A stretch of DNA of 64,000 nt, from contig NZ_CP107903.1 in NCBI RefSeq assembly GCF_036013955.1, positions 8,742,001 to 8,806,000 on the forward strand. The letters are read 5' to 3'. Made by a program: the position numbers and the translations under genes. The number at the start of each line of letters is the position of its first letter. Position 1 is the stretch's first letter. Positions 43,150-51,456 of this stretch are shown piece after piece. The DNA is from Streptomyces sp. NBC_00459. GTDB taxonomy: Bacteria; Actinomycetota; Actinomycetes; Streptomycetales; Streptomycetaceae. The notes below the pieces were generated by a model, which was given only the letters and a program-made list of their open reading frames with translations, had not been told where the DNA came from and made no database searches.

Positions 43150-45317
43150 GGACGGGCCTTTCGGTCGGTGTCGAGGACGGGTTCGCCGACGAGCAGGGCA
43201 TCGACGATGCGAACGCGGCCGGTGCCGTACTCGACGAGGGCCGGGTTGAGGTCGGCCTCGGCGATCAGGCCGGTGAAGTCGTCGGCGAACCAGGACAGTC
43301 GGTGCAGCGCGTCGGCGAGCGCGTACGTGTCCGTGGTCGGATGCAGGTTGCGGTAGCCGTTCAGGAGCCGTGCCATCCGGGTTCGGGCGATGCGGTCGTG
43401 GGCCTCGGCCGGGGTGAGTGGTGCGAGACCGGAGGCGGTGTCGGCCTCCAGCTCCACCAGCACGCCACCGGAGCCCACGGTGACGACCGCACCGAAGACG
43501 GGGTCGCCGACGAAACCGAGCATCGCCTCGTGAGCCCCGCCGACCTGCTCCTGGATCTCGAAGCCTCCGAGGACCGCGTCGGGGCGGGCAGCGGTGACGG
43601 AGGCGGTGATGCGCTCCAGTGCGGCACTCAGTTGCCCCGGGCCGGCGATGTCGATGACGACGCCCCCGATGTCGGAGCGGTGCGGGATGTCGGGTGAGGA
43701 CACCTTGGCGACGACCGGGTAGCGTCCCTCGGCCCACTGCAGGGCCTGCTCGGCACCGGTGACCAGGGCAGCTGCCGCCATTGGCAGCCCGTACGCGGTG
43801 AGCAGCCGCCGGCACAGCGCGTCCGGCAGCGGTCCGGCAGCGGAGGCGGTGTGGGAGGCGACCTCGGAACGCAGCTCGGCCAGCGCGTCGGGCCCCGGCA
43901 GGCCGTCGGGCCGGCGGGGACGGCGGGGGACGGGCCGGGTGTTGGCGGCGGAGGCGGCCAGGGCGGTGAAGGCGTTACCGATGCCGCGCAGCACGGCCAC
44001 GCCCGGCCCTGTGAACTCCCTGAATCTCTGGTGCGTGTTGACCGAGGAACTGGCGGCGATGACGACCGGCTTGCCGGCGCGGCTGGCGGCCTTCACGCCC
44101 TCGCACAGGTCGGCGGCGTAGTCGAGTTCGGGATCCGTCATGGTGGCGTGGGCTTCCATGACGACCATGACCGCGTCGACGTTCTCGTCCCGGGCAGCGA
44201 GTTCGTAGGAAAGGTTGTAGGCGTCGTCGTCCGCGGTCGGGCTGCCCCCGGCGTCGAAGGGGTTGTTGATCGATGCGTCCGGCATCAGTTCGGAGAGCCG
44301 GGCCACGGTGGCCGGGGTGAAGGGCTCCAACCGGACGGGATAACGTGCGGCGAGATCGGCGGCCAGGCCCGCCTCGCCTCCGGAGTCCGTGATGACGGCG
44401 ACGCGGTTGCCCCTGGTGGCGGGCCTTGCGGGAGTGGCCAGGAACTGAAGGGTCACGGCCATTTCGTCGTAGTCGTCGACCAACGGCACGTCCAGCCGCT
44501 CGAACAGCGCGGAATACGCGGCGTCCTGCCCGATCAGGGCCCCTGTGTGAGCCATGCTCGCCCGGGAGCCCAGAGCTGTCCGGCCCACCTTGAGGGCGAC
44601 GACCGGCTTGCCGGCCTCACGCAGGGCTCGTACGCCCTCGGAGAATGCGGCCACATCCTTGATCGACTCCAGCACCACACCGACCACCTCGGTCGCGGAG
44701 TCGTACGCGAGCCAGGCCAGGAAGTCGGCCGTGGTCAGTCCGACCTCGTTGCCCGTGGAAATGATCTTCGCGAAGCCGACGTCCTCGGTCGCCCGTGCCA
44801 GGAAGGTCGCCGAGCCCGACTGCGAGACGAGGGAGACGCTGCCCCGGCGCTGATCGGTGAGCACACCGTCGTAGAACCACAGCGGGATGCCGTCGGTGAC
44901 ATTGATGACCCCCATGCAGTTGTTTCCGTGCACCGCCATCGAGGAGACGGCGGCGAAGGCGGCGATCTCACTGCTCTGCAGTGCGTCGAGTCCGGCGCTG
45001 GGCACCAGGGCGGAGCGGCACCCCGCGGTTTCCAGGGCCTTGAGGGTCTCCAGCACCGCGGCCCCCGGCAGTGACACAAGAGCGGTGTCCGTCCCCGGCG
45101 GCAGGGCCGCTATGTCGGGGACGACGGGCAACCCGTCGATCGTGGAGGCCGAGGGATGGACGATGTACAGCCGGTCCTCGGGGAAGCCATGGCGACGCAG
45201 GTTCGCGATCGCCTGGTTGCCGCTGGCGGGACGACGGGCGGAGGCGCCGACGACGGCGACGGTCCGAGGCCGCAATAGCGAGCCGATGCCGGTCGAGCTC
45301 GTGGGCCGTGCGCTCAT
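43146..45317 (-). CDS. NDP-forming acyl-CoA synthetase (acetate--CoA ligase family)
   Basis: The 723-residue protein joins the CoA-binding domain (TVAVVGASARRPASGNQAIANL), succinyl-CoA-ligase-like domains (VSLVSQSGSATFLARATEDVGF; GNEVGLTTADFLAWLAYD; GSRASMAHTGALIGQDA with the phospho-His near AHTGAL) and the C-terminal ATP-grasp part (YPVVAKVSSPDIPHRSDIGGV). Such fused enzymes turn a carboxylate into its CoA thioester with NTP. ATG 45317 has CAGGAG eight bases upstream. It heads the seven-gene operon, and the operator-like site at 45345-45370 lies in its promoter. It may activate the acid released by the amidase encoded at 46823 (inference). Confidence 0.87.
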   Translation of the reverse strand: MSARPTSSTGIGSLLRPRTVAVVGASARRPASGNQAIANLRRHGFPEDRLYIVHPSASTIDGLPVVPDIAALPPGTDTALVSLPGAAVLETLKALETAGCRSALVPSAGLDALQSSEIAAFAAVSSMAVHGNNCMGVINVTDGIPLWFYDGVLTDQRRGSVSLVSQSGSATFLARATEDVGFAKIISTGNEVGLTTADFLAWLAYDSATEVVGVVLESIKDVAAFSEGVRALREAGKPVVALKVGRTALGSRASMAHTGALIGQDAAYSALFERLDVPLVDDYDEMAVTLQFLATPARPATRGNRVAVITDSGGEAGLAADLAARYPVRLEPFTPATVARLSELMPDASINNPFDAGGSPTADDDAYNLSYELAARDENVDAVMVVMEAHATMTDPELDYAADLCEGVKAASRAGKPVVIAASSSVNTHQRFREFTGPGVAVLRGIGNAFTALAASAANTRPVPRRPRRPDGLPGPDALAELRSEVASHTASAAGPLPDALCRRLLTAYGLPMAAAALVTGAEQALQWAEGRYPVVAKVSSPDIPHRSDIGGVVIDIAGPGQLSAALERITASVTAARPDAVLGGFEIQEQVGGAHEAMLGFVGDPVFGAVVTVGSGGVLVELEADTASGLAPLTPAEAHDRIARTRMARLLNGYRNLHPTTDTYALADALHRLSWFADDFTGLIAEADLNPALVEYGTGRVRIVDALLVGEPVLDTDRKARP

Positions 45318-45344
45318 ACGAAGAGCTCCTGTCACTGCGTCATT

Positions 45345-45370
45345 CGTTGTATGACGGGCAATGTATAAAG
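45345..45370. promoter_or_regulatory. TetR-type operator candidate CGTTGTAT-N8-ATGTATAAAG
   Basis: It lies 27 bases upstream of the acyl-CoA synthetase start and 103 bases before the first TetR gene. The pattern CGTTGTAT-N8-NTRYAYAAAG is repeated at 46765-46790 in front of the amidase, with identical half-site spacing. Confidence 0.65.
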
Positions 45371-45473
45371 GTCGCTATGCATTAACAAGAGGTTGCGGCC
45401 GATAAAAGAACACCCTTTACACAACGGAAACCCGGCAGCCCTCCAGCAGGGCGACCTTCCCGAGGAGGCCTCC

Positions 45474-46067
45474 ATGCCCCGTGTCGTCGACCGCGAGGAG
45501 CGGCAACTGCGGATAGCGGAAGCCACCCTGCGGCTCCTGGGCGACAACGGACCGGGAGGCCTGACCCTGCGCCGCCTGGCCGAGGAACTGGGTGGGTCCA
45601 TCACCCTGATCACGCACTTCTACCGCAACCGCGACGAGTTGCTGGAAGGCGTCCTGACCACGGTCCTGGCAGGCTACGAGGCCGAGCTGGAGCGGCTGGA
45701 GCGCGGTGCCGACGCCCACGGCCGCCTGCGGATCCTGCTGGAGTGGCTGCTACCGCTGGACGAGCCGTCCAGGCTGCAGGAGAAAGGACGGATAGTGATG
45801 CTCGGGCACCTGGGACCGGATCCCGCCGTCCGCCGATTCGTGGACGCCATGGAGGAACGCATGACCGGCCTGCTGCGGCGCCATCTGGAACCGCTCACAC
45901 CGGCCCCCGATCTCGCCGGAGCCGTCGATGCCTTGCGGGTCGTCACGAACGGCGTGATCCTGTCGGCGGTGGAGCATCCCGGCGAGTGGCCTGTCGGACG
46001 GCAGCTGAAGGTGCTCGATTCCGCTCTGGGCGCTCTCGGGTTGGCGCGTGTCGCAGTTAGAGGCTGA
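45474..46067 (+). CDS. TetR-family regulator (first of a paralogous pair)
   Basis: The 197-residue protein has the TetR helix-turn-helix (about residues 8-55, LTLRRLAEELGGSITLITHFY) and an all-helical ligand domain (GRLRILLEWLLPLDEPSRL). It is clearly paralogous to the second TetR, which converges on it: the stretches LGGSITL-THFY and RLRILLEW-LPLDE are shared. ATG 45474 follows GAGGAGG. The two genes overlap at their 3' ends by 11 bases. It diverges from the CoA-ligase/ABC operon, so repression of that operon and of itself is likely. Confidence 0.88.
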   Translation: MPRVVDREERQLRIAEATLRLLGDNGPGGLTLRRLAEELGGSITLITHFYRNRDELLEGVLTTVLAGYEAELERLERGADAHGRLRILLEWLLPLDEPSRLQEKGRIVMLGHLGPDPAVRRFVDAMEERMTGLLRRHLEPLTPAPDLAGAVDALRVVTNGVILSAVEHPGEWPVGRQLKVLDSALGALGLARVAVRG

Positions 46068-46629
46068 ACGCGGTCAGCAGCCGCCGGAGCACCGCGAGCT
46101 GGCGCTCCGCGGGCCACTCGTCACGGTGCTCCACCGCGCAGAGCACGATGCCGTTCAGTGTCACGCGCAGCATGTCGACCATCTCCCCCAACTGGTCCGC
46201 CTCGACCAGCGGCGCCAGATGTTCACGCAGGTACTCCCGCATCCGGGCGTCCATCGTGTCGAAGAAGGGGTCGATGCTCGGATCATCCTCGCGCTGACCC
46301 AGCAGGGCGATACGGCCGCACTCGGAGATCCAGGCCTCCTCGTCGAGCGGCAGCATCCACTCCAGCAGGATGCGCAGCCTGGTGCTGTCGTCGGCGCCCT
46401 CCTCCAGGCCCGCGAGTTCGACGTCGTACTCCTCCAGCACTCGCCCGGTTATCGCCTGGAGCAGTTCCGCGCGGGTGGAGTAGAAGTGCGTGACCAGGGT
46501 GATCGATCCACCGAGAGCCTTCGCGAGCGATTTGAGGGTCAGGGCTCCCAGGCCGCGTTCCGCGAGGATACGCATCGCCGCGGCGGTGATGTCCCGCCGG
46601 CGCTGTTCGTGATCGACATAGCGGGGCAA
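46057..46629 (-). CDS. TetR-family regulator (second of a paralogous pair)
   Basis: The 190-residue protein has the TetR helix-turn-helix (LTLKSLAKALGGSITLVTHFY) and ligand domain (RLRILLEWMLPLDEEAWIS). No ATG suits the start; TTG 46629, giving LPRYVDHEQRR, has a perfect AGGAGG five bases upstream and matches the length of the paralogue. It diverges from the amidase gene, and two operator-like sites lie between them. The paralogous pair may bind the same sites with different ligands, or form heterodimers (inference). Confidence 0.85.
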   Translation of the reverse strand: MPRYVDHEQRRRDITAAAMRILAERGLGALTLKSLAKALGGSITLVTHFYSTRAELLQAITGRVLEEYDVELAGLEEGADDSTRLRILLEWMLPLDEEAWISECGRIALLGQREDDPSIDPFFDTMDARMREYLREHLAPLVEADQLGEMVDMLRVTLNGIVLCAVEHRDEWPAERQLAVLRRLLTAFSL

Positions 46630-46675
46630 CGCCGCCTCCTTCCCCCCCGGCCCGTCAACCGAGGCTACGGGCGTT

Positions 46676-46701
46676 CGATGTGCAGCGAATGCTACACAAA
46701 G
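46676..46701. promoter_or_regulatory. Weaker third operator copy CGATGTGC-N8-CTACACAAAG
   Basis: The right half is identical to the 46781-46790 half-site and the left half matches 5 of 8 positions. It lies 46 bases upstream of the second TetR start, as expected for autoregulation. Confidence 0.45.
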
Positions 46702-46764
46702 ACGCGTACGCACCGCTCGACCGCCCCCGATGTGGACGTGCACCCCTTGGCGTAGTGCATCAAG

Positions 46765-46790
46765 CGTTGTATTTTGCTCGCTACACAAAG
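46765..46790. promoter_or_regulatory. TetR-type operator candidate CGTTGTAT-N8-CTACACAAAG
   Basis: It lies 32 bases before the amidase start, in the promoter zone. It matches the site before the acyl-CoA synthetase at all eight left positions and in spacing; the right half is identical apart from three pyrimidine/purine transitions and one other base. Confidence 0.65.
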
Positions 46791-46822
46791 GCTGAGGTAC
46801 CCGACCCCTCTGGAGATCTCCG

Positions 46823-48304
46823 GTGAACGACGACGAGCTGTGCTTCACCCCGGCGACCGAGTTGGCCGCCCTGATCAGAGCCCGCCGACTCTCACCGGTC
46901 GAGGCAGTCCAGGCCGTACTGGCGCGCATCGAGCGTGTCGGCTCCCCCGTCAACGCCTTCGTCACCATCCTTCCCGAGCAAGCACTGGCCGCGGCTCATC
47001 GCGCCGAGCAGCAGATCATGGAACTCCCGGCGGACGAACTCGGCGCTCTGCACGGCGTACCGGTCACGGTGAAGGACCTCACCGACACCGCCGGTGTGCG
47101 CACGACCTACGGTTCGGTCCACTACAAGGACCATGTCCCCGACCGCGACGGCATCGGCTGGGCCCGGCTCAAGGCCGCGGGCGCCGTGCTGATCGGCAAG
47201 ACCACCACCCCCGAGTTCGGCATGGGCGCGGTCACCGACAGCCCACTCACCGGCGTGACCAACAACCCCTGGGACCTCACCCGCACGGTCGGCGGGTCCA
47301 GCGGCGGCGCCGGGGCCGCTGTCGCGGCCGGGCTGGGGCCGATCGCCTGGGGCAGCGACGGCGGCGGTTCCATCCGCGTGCCCGCCTCCTGTTGTGGCAC
47401 CGTGGGGTTGAAGGCGTCCCTGGGCCGCATCCCCGTCACCGGCGAATGGGACGTGTACGGCACCGTCGACATCTCCGGCCCGCTCACCCGTACCGTCGCC
47501 GATGCCGCGCTCGCCCTCCAGGTCACCGCGGGCCACGACCAGGACGACCCGCTGTCCCTGCCCGCCTCGACGGTGGACTTCACCCGGTGCTTGGACAGTG
47601 CGTCCGTGCGCGGGCTGCGTGTCGCCTACAGCCCGGACCTCGGCCACGGACCGGTCGACCCCGAGGTCCGAACCATCGTGGAAGCGGCGGCACACACCTT
47701 CGCCACCACCCTGGGGGCACTCGTGGAAGAGGTCACCGTCGACCTGCCCGATCCGATCCAATACTTCTCCGACTTCTGGTCCCCGCAAGCCCTGGCAGCC
47801 CTGGAAGACATGGTCGTCGGCCAGGGCTTCGACCCGGAGCTGTCCAACCCGATCTTCGCCGAGTTCGCCCAGCGAGGACACCGCATGTCGGCCGTGGACT
47901 ACTACCGCGTCGCCGTGCTCACCCGCGCCCGCATCGCCGCCGGCTTCGCCGCCGTATTCCGCGATCACGACCTGCTGCTCACCCCCACGATGCCCGTCGC
48001 AGCGTTCCCTCACCCCGGCCCCGAGGGTGGCCCGGTCGAGATCGACGGCCACCCTGTACGGGAGCCCGTGTACGACTTCCACCGCTTCACAGAGCCTCCC
48101 AGCCACGCCGGACTCCCCGCCATCACGCTCCCCTGCGGTTTCACCTCCGACGGCCTGCCTGTCGGTCTGCAGATCATCGGCCCTCATCACGCCGATGACG
48201 CTGTCCTGCGGGCGGCGGCCGTCTACGAACAAGCCACTGAATGGCACACTCGACGGCCACCCCTCGGTGCAGTTGCCCCGGGGCACAGCAGCCGCGCCCT
48301 GTAA
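46823..48304 (+). CDS. Amidase-signature family amidohydrolase
   Basis: The 493-residue enzyme has the Ser-cisSer-Lys triad region: the Lys in GVPVTVKDLTDTAG, the Gly/Ser-rich signature VGGSSGGAGAAVAAGLGPI with WGSDGGGSIRVPA holding the two Ser. The C-terminal EPPSHAGLPAITLPCGF matches GatA/AtzE-type amidases. GTG 46823 has GGAG seven bases upstream. It has no signal, so it acts in the cytoplasm, cutting an amide to acid plus amine or ammonia. It shares an operator pattern with the ABC-transporter/CoA-ligase operon; import, amide hydrolysis, CoA activation and hydration make a coherent route (inference). Confidence 0.88.
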   Translation: MNDDELCFTPATELAALIRARRLSPVEAVQAVLARIERVGSPVNAFVTILPEQALAAAHRAEQQIMELPADELGALHGVPVTVKDLTDTAGVRTTYGSVHYKDHVPDRDGIGWARLKAAGAVLIGKTTTPEFGMGAVTDSPLTGVTNNPWDLTRTVGGSSGGAGAAVAAGLGPIAWGSDGGGSIRVPASCCGTVGLKASLGRIPVTGEWDVYGTVDISGPLTRTVADAALALQVTAGHDQDDPLSLPASTVDFTRCLDSASVRGLRVAYSPDLGHGPVDPEVRTIVEAAAHTFATTLGALVEEVTVDLPDPIQYFSDFWSPQALAALEDMVVGQGFDPELSNPIFAEFAQRGHRMSAVDYYRVAVLTRARIAAGFAAVFRDHDLLLTPTMPVAAFPHPGPEGGPVEIDGHPVREPVYDFHRFTEPPSHAGLPAITLPCGFTSDGLPVGLQIIGPHHADDAVLRAAAVYEQATEWHTRRPPLGAVAPGHSSRAL

Positions 48305-48487
48305 GCCGTCTCCGTACACCCGAGTGTTCCTTCGGGCCATTCCCTGACGGCCTGCTCCTCCCGCCCGACCGGGCGGCAAAGCCGCGTTCCACACAGCGCG
48401 GTGTCCTTCGCCTTTCTCGTAGAGCCCGGTTCGGGCTCGTGGCCTCCGGGGCCGGTATGACTCGCTGCCCCTGTCCTTGCCCTCATC

Positions 48488-49006
48488 GTGGAGGTCACCG
48501 AGGAACTGCGACAGAGTGCGGCAGCCTCGGTGTCCCAGCCCGGCCGTGGGCTGAGAGCCGGGGTGGCCGACCGGCTGCGAGCCGCCTTCGCAGTAGCACG
48601 GCGCGACCAGGAGGAGCAGCCTGGCCGCCAGTTGGCGTTCTACGAGCTGACCGCGCTGGCCCTTCGTACGCCCGCGCTGCGGGACCTGGCCCGTCGGCAG
48701 TACGTGGCGTACCGCGAGACGTCCACCGAGGCTGCTGCGGCCTGGATGGCTGAGGAAGGCGTTTGCCTCCCCGGTGGAAGCCAGGCATTGGGAGAACTCC
48801 TCGCTGTGACGATGGACGGAATGATGCTGGCCTGGCTCGCCGACCCCGAGGGCAGCAACCCCGAGCAGGTGTTCGCTCTGCTGGAAACGTTGCTCACGCG
48901 AGCGTGCGACGTGCGGCGCCCAGCGGAGGGCGGGGCGACTTCTGCCCATACCTGCTCATCAGAAGACACACCACCCCATCCAGGTCCATTGGACCAGGCT
49001 TTCTGA
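48488..49006 (+). pseudogene. TetR-family regulator lacking its DNA-binding domain
   Basis: The frame from GTG 48488 gives 172 residues resembling the ligand-binding part of a TetR protein (EVTEELRQSAAASV, RQLAFYELTALALRTPALRD, AVTMDGMMLAWLADPEG). Reading the frame upstream gives only LAAPVLALI before a stop, where a helix-turn-helix ending like SKEALIVEV should be. The N-terminal 40-50 residues are missing, so it cannot bind DNA in the normal way. It sits beside an IS3-family element, and a rearrangement is the likely cause. Expression as a truncated protein cannot be excluded. Confidence 0.6.
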
Positions 49007-49121
49007 ACCGTCGACTTGTTGCTCAGGGAGGCGCTGAGGGAAGAAGTGGTCCGTTGTGGCCGGTGGCCCGGGCTGCGGGGGCGGTTGAGACTGTCAAGCC
49101 CTGGGTTTTGTGGAGAGTGAG

Positions 49122-50042
49122 TTAGCTGGTTTTCTGGAGTGACGCAGGGGGTTCGGCCGCGTAGTAGGCGGTCTCGTGCTCGGCGGGTGTGACATGTCCG
49201 AGCTCGCCGTGCAGTCGGCGCTGGTTGAACCAGTCGACGTACTCGGCGACCGCGATCTCGACGTCGTTGATGGACGTCCACGGTCCCTTGTTGCGGATCA
49301 GCTCGGCCTTGAACAGGCTGTTGAACGCCTCGGCGAGAGCGTTGTCGTAACTGTCGCCTTGTGAGCCGACGGAGGCCACGGCCGCCTCATCGGCAAGGCG
49401 TTCGGTGTAGCGAATGGCACGATATTGAACTCCGCGATCCGAGTGGTGTGTGAGTCCGGCCAGGTCGGCGCCGGTGTGCCGGCGGCGCCAGATCGCCATC
49501 TCCAGCGCGTCCAGGGCGAGGTCGGTGTAGAGGCTGGTGGCGACCTGCCGGCCGACGACCATGCGGGAGAACACGTCGATGACGAAGGCGGCGTAGACCC
49601 AGCCGGAGAAGGTGCGGATGTAGGTGATATCCGCAACCCACAGCTGGTTGGGGGCAGTTGCGGTGAACTGCCGCTCGACCAGGTCGGCGGGCCGGTCGGT
49701 CTCCGGGGCGGGCCGGGTGATGCGCGGGCTCTTGGCCCGGATCACCCCGCGAAGTCCCGCCTGGCGCATGAGGCGTTCGACCGTGCAGCGGGCCACCTCG
49801 TGCCCTTCGCGGACCAGGGCGGCATGGACCTTGCGGGCCCCGTAGACGCCGTAGTTGTCGGCGTGGATCTGGCGTATCTCCTCGGTGAGTTTGGCGTCGC
49901 GCCGACTTCGGGCCGACGGCGGGCGGGTATGGGCGGCGTAGTAGGTGCTCGGCGCGATCGGCGCGTCCGTCTCGGCGAGGACGTCACAGATCGGCTGGAC
50001 GCCGAACGTCTCCTTGTACTGGTCGATGTAGGCGACCTTCAT
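49122..50042 (-). CDS. IS3-family transposase OrfB (DDE integrase core)
   Basis: The 306-residue protein has the HTH_21-like N-terminus (EEIRQIHADNYGVYGARKVH) and an rve integrase core. The DDE acids are visible in LWVADITYI, HHSDRGVQY and NALAEAFNSLFKAELI, followed by the family-typical W-F-N-Q-R-R-L-H. All catalytic acids are present, so it may be active. ATG 50042 overlaps the orfA stop (ATGA). Family members often make an OrfAB fusion by -1 frameshift; no obvious A6G slip site is seen, so translational coupling is equally possible. Confidence 0.88.
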   Translation of the reverse strand: MKVAYIDQYKETFGVQPICDVLAETDAPIAPSTYYAAHTRPPSARSRRDAKLTEEIRQIHADNYGVYGARKVHAALVREGHEVARCTVERLMRQAGLRGVIRAKSPRITRPAPETDRPADLVERQFTATAPNQLWVADITYIRTFSGWVYAAFVIDVFSRMVVGRQVATSLYTDLALDALEMAIWRRRHTGADLAGLTHHSDRGVQYRAIRYTERLADEAAVASVGSQGDSYDNALAEAFNSLFKAELIRNKGPWTSINDVEIAVAEYVDWFNQRRLHGELGHVTPAEHETAYYAAEPPASLQKTS

Positions 50043-50356
50043 CGCAGTGGACGGTCCAGCTCCGCGGCGAAGAAAGCCGAGGCGGACTTCAATATCGCGT
50101 TCGCCCGCCGCAGTTCCTTCACCTCCCGCTCCAGCTCCGCGATCCTGGCGGCCTCCGCACTGGTAGTCCCGGGCACGCTGCCGTCGTCGATCTCGGCCCG
50201 CTTCACCCACCCGCGCAGGGCCTCAGGGTGCACGTCGAGCTGGTCGGCGATGCGCTTGATCGCACCGGCCCGGCCGACCGGGTCCTTGCGGGCCTCGACA
50301 GCCAGACGCGTCGCGCGCTCACGCAGTTCGTCGGGGTACTTACGGGGAGCAGCCAT
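50039..50356 (-). CDS. IS3-family transposase OrfA (HTH plus leucine zipper)
   Basis: The 105-residue protein has a helix-turn-helix (IKRIADQLDVHPEALRGWVK) and a C-terminal coiled coil (AARIAELEREVKELRRANAI) with leucine-zipper spacing. This is the DNA-binding subunit that recognises the element's ends. It begins at the ATG encoding MAAPRKYP; an in-frame ATG three codons earlier is possible. Its stop overlaps the orfB start. Confidence 0.87.
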   Translation of the reverse strand: MAAPRKYPDELRERATRLAVEARKDPVGRAGAIKRIADQLDVHPEALRGWVKRAEIDDGSVPGTTSAEAARIAELEREVKELRRANAILKSASAFFAAELDRPLR

Positions 50357-50408
50357 GATCGGCATCCTTCCGAGCCTTGATGATCTCCATCAAACCCGGG
50401 GCGGTTCA

Positions 50409-50568
50409 CTGGGAGCCGCGCCGACTACGGCTCCGCCTGTTCACCGCGGCCGGACAGCTCGTGACCACCGGCCGCCGGCGAATCCTCCGCCTGGCCCGGC
50501 ACTGGCCCTGGACCGGTCACATCACCGCAGCCCTCGACCGGCTCACTCAACTGCCCAGCCCTGGCTGA
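50409..50568 (+). pseudogene. C-terminal remnant of an IS1380-type transposase
   Basis: The open frame encodes RRLRLRLFTAAGQLVTTGRR, then RRILRLARHWPWTGHITAAL, and ends LTQLPSPG, which closely resembles the C-terminus of Streptomyces IS1380-family transposases. Only about 50 residues remain. It is cut exactly at the right end of the IS3 element, so the IS3 insertion or a later deletion removed the rest. Confidence 0.65.
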
Positions 50569-50686
50569 CCAACAGATTCCCCGTCCCTTCGACAGCACCT
50601 CAACACCCGGAGCAGTGGAATCCGGCGCCACCCCGCTGGTGAGCTATTGGAGTCGCGCGGCCGACTGCCGAGCAGGTCGAAGACTC

Positions 50687-50938
50687 TTAGTGGATCTTTT
50701 GCTGCTCCAGCCATTTGAAGACCTCGGCCCTCTTGTACAGGACCTTGGCGTTCCTGCCTCGGCCGAGCTTGTAGCCCCTCAAGCCCAGTTTCGATGCCTC
50801 CCTATAGACCCAGCTCGTGGACATACTGAGCATCGCGGCGACCTCGGAAGTGTCGATGAGGACAGGCTCGACGGGCTGGCGCCTCCGCGATCGGCTGATC
50901 TCGGTGCGGCGTTCGTTGGGGTGCGGCTGCGGTTCCAT
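50687..50938 (-). CDS. Excisionase-like helix-turn-helix protein
   Basis: The 83-residue protein has a MerR-like winged helix at its C-terminus (LIDTSEVAAMLSMSTSWVYR, then GLRGYKLGRGRNAKVLYKRA and EVFKWLEQ), the pattern of Xis proteins and small DNA-binding proteins of integrative elements. The basic N-terminus (ERRTEISRSRRRQ) is typical. ATG 50938 is a guess; the frame stays open upstream and no strong ribosome-binding site decides. No integrase gene or tRNA attachment site lies in the window, so it may be the last piece of a lost integrative element, or a free regulator. Confidence 0.6.
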   Translation of the reverse strand: MEPQPHPNERRTEISRSRRRQPVEPVLIDTSEVAAMLSMSTSWVYREASKLGLRGYKLGRGRNAKVLYKRAEVFKWLEQQKIH

Positions 50939-51456
50939 GGGCAAGGAGGGCTCCTTGAGGCTGGCCGGGGCTGATCGCTGCGGTGGGCCGCGTTCTGCTC
51001 TGGCTGGGTTTCGAAGATTCTTGGCACCCGCCCCGTGTCTCCGAAGGGTCACCGGTCGGGCCGTGGCCATGGTCATGAGAATCGTCGGCTTTGCCGACCC
51101 GCGATTCGCTGCTAGGTTGCCGCGCTGCGTCGAGCCCTCCGCGATGCCCAGGAGGACCTTCCGCGTGGTCATGGACAGCCATGGAACCGCTGTCAGCTCG
51201 TCGGGGTGATCGCGATCACGGATACCCGAGGGGGAGCGCTGCGTGGGCTTGGGAAGTCGTCGCGGTGGGGTCCGGGAGGGCGAGTGGAATCCTCCCGCCA
51301 CAACCTGATGATGCGTCAGGAAAGTCAGCAAGTGGTCAGCATGAGTCCTGAAAAACCTAGGGAATGCTGCCCGAACATGCGACTCGTTGTAGGGTGAGGA
51401 AACGGACCTTGACCTGCAAAAACGCAGGCAGGGAGCCTATGTCCAGGAGTGCCTCC
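50939..51456. other. Intergenic between the excisionase-like gene and panD
   Basis: The 518 bases probably hold the panD promoter. A short hairpin, GTCGGC-TTT-GCCGAC, occupies 51084-51098 inside a wider imperfect inverted repeat (GAATCG/CGATTC). No gene with clear coding bias is seen. Confidence 0.4.

Larger units (their letters stand above)
49092..50408 (-). mobile_element. IS3-family insertion sequence (about 1.3 kb)
   Basis: The element holds overlapping orfA and orfB on the minus strand. Its ends form imperfect inverted repeats: 49092-49115 (beginning TGTCAAGCCC) against the complement of 50385-50408 (beginning TGAACCGCCC), 17 of 24 matches and the TG/CA termini of the family. I see no matching target duplication beside these ends, so the flanks may have rearranged after insertion or the ends may be placed slightly wrong. 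It abuts an IS1380-type transposase tail on the right. Confidence 0.75.

Noticed and set aside
49078..50406. GGGGCGGTT direct repeat at both ends of the IS3 element as a target duplication
   Set aside because: The right copy overlaps the terminal inverted repeat, and the repeat is longer than the 3-4 bases usual for the family. It is probably coincidence.
50939..51331. Upstream extension of the excisionase-like protein to 214 residues
   Set aside because: The added sequence is low-complexity Arg/Pro/Thr-rich with no domain and no clear ribosome-binding site. The family is usually under 100 residues.
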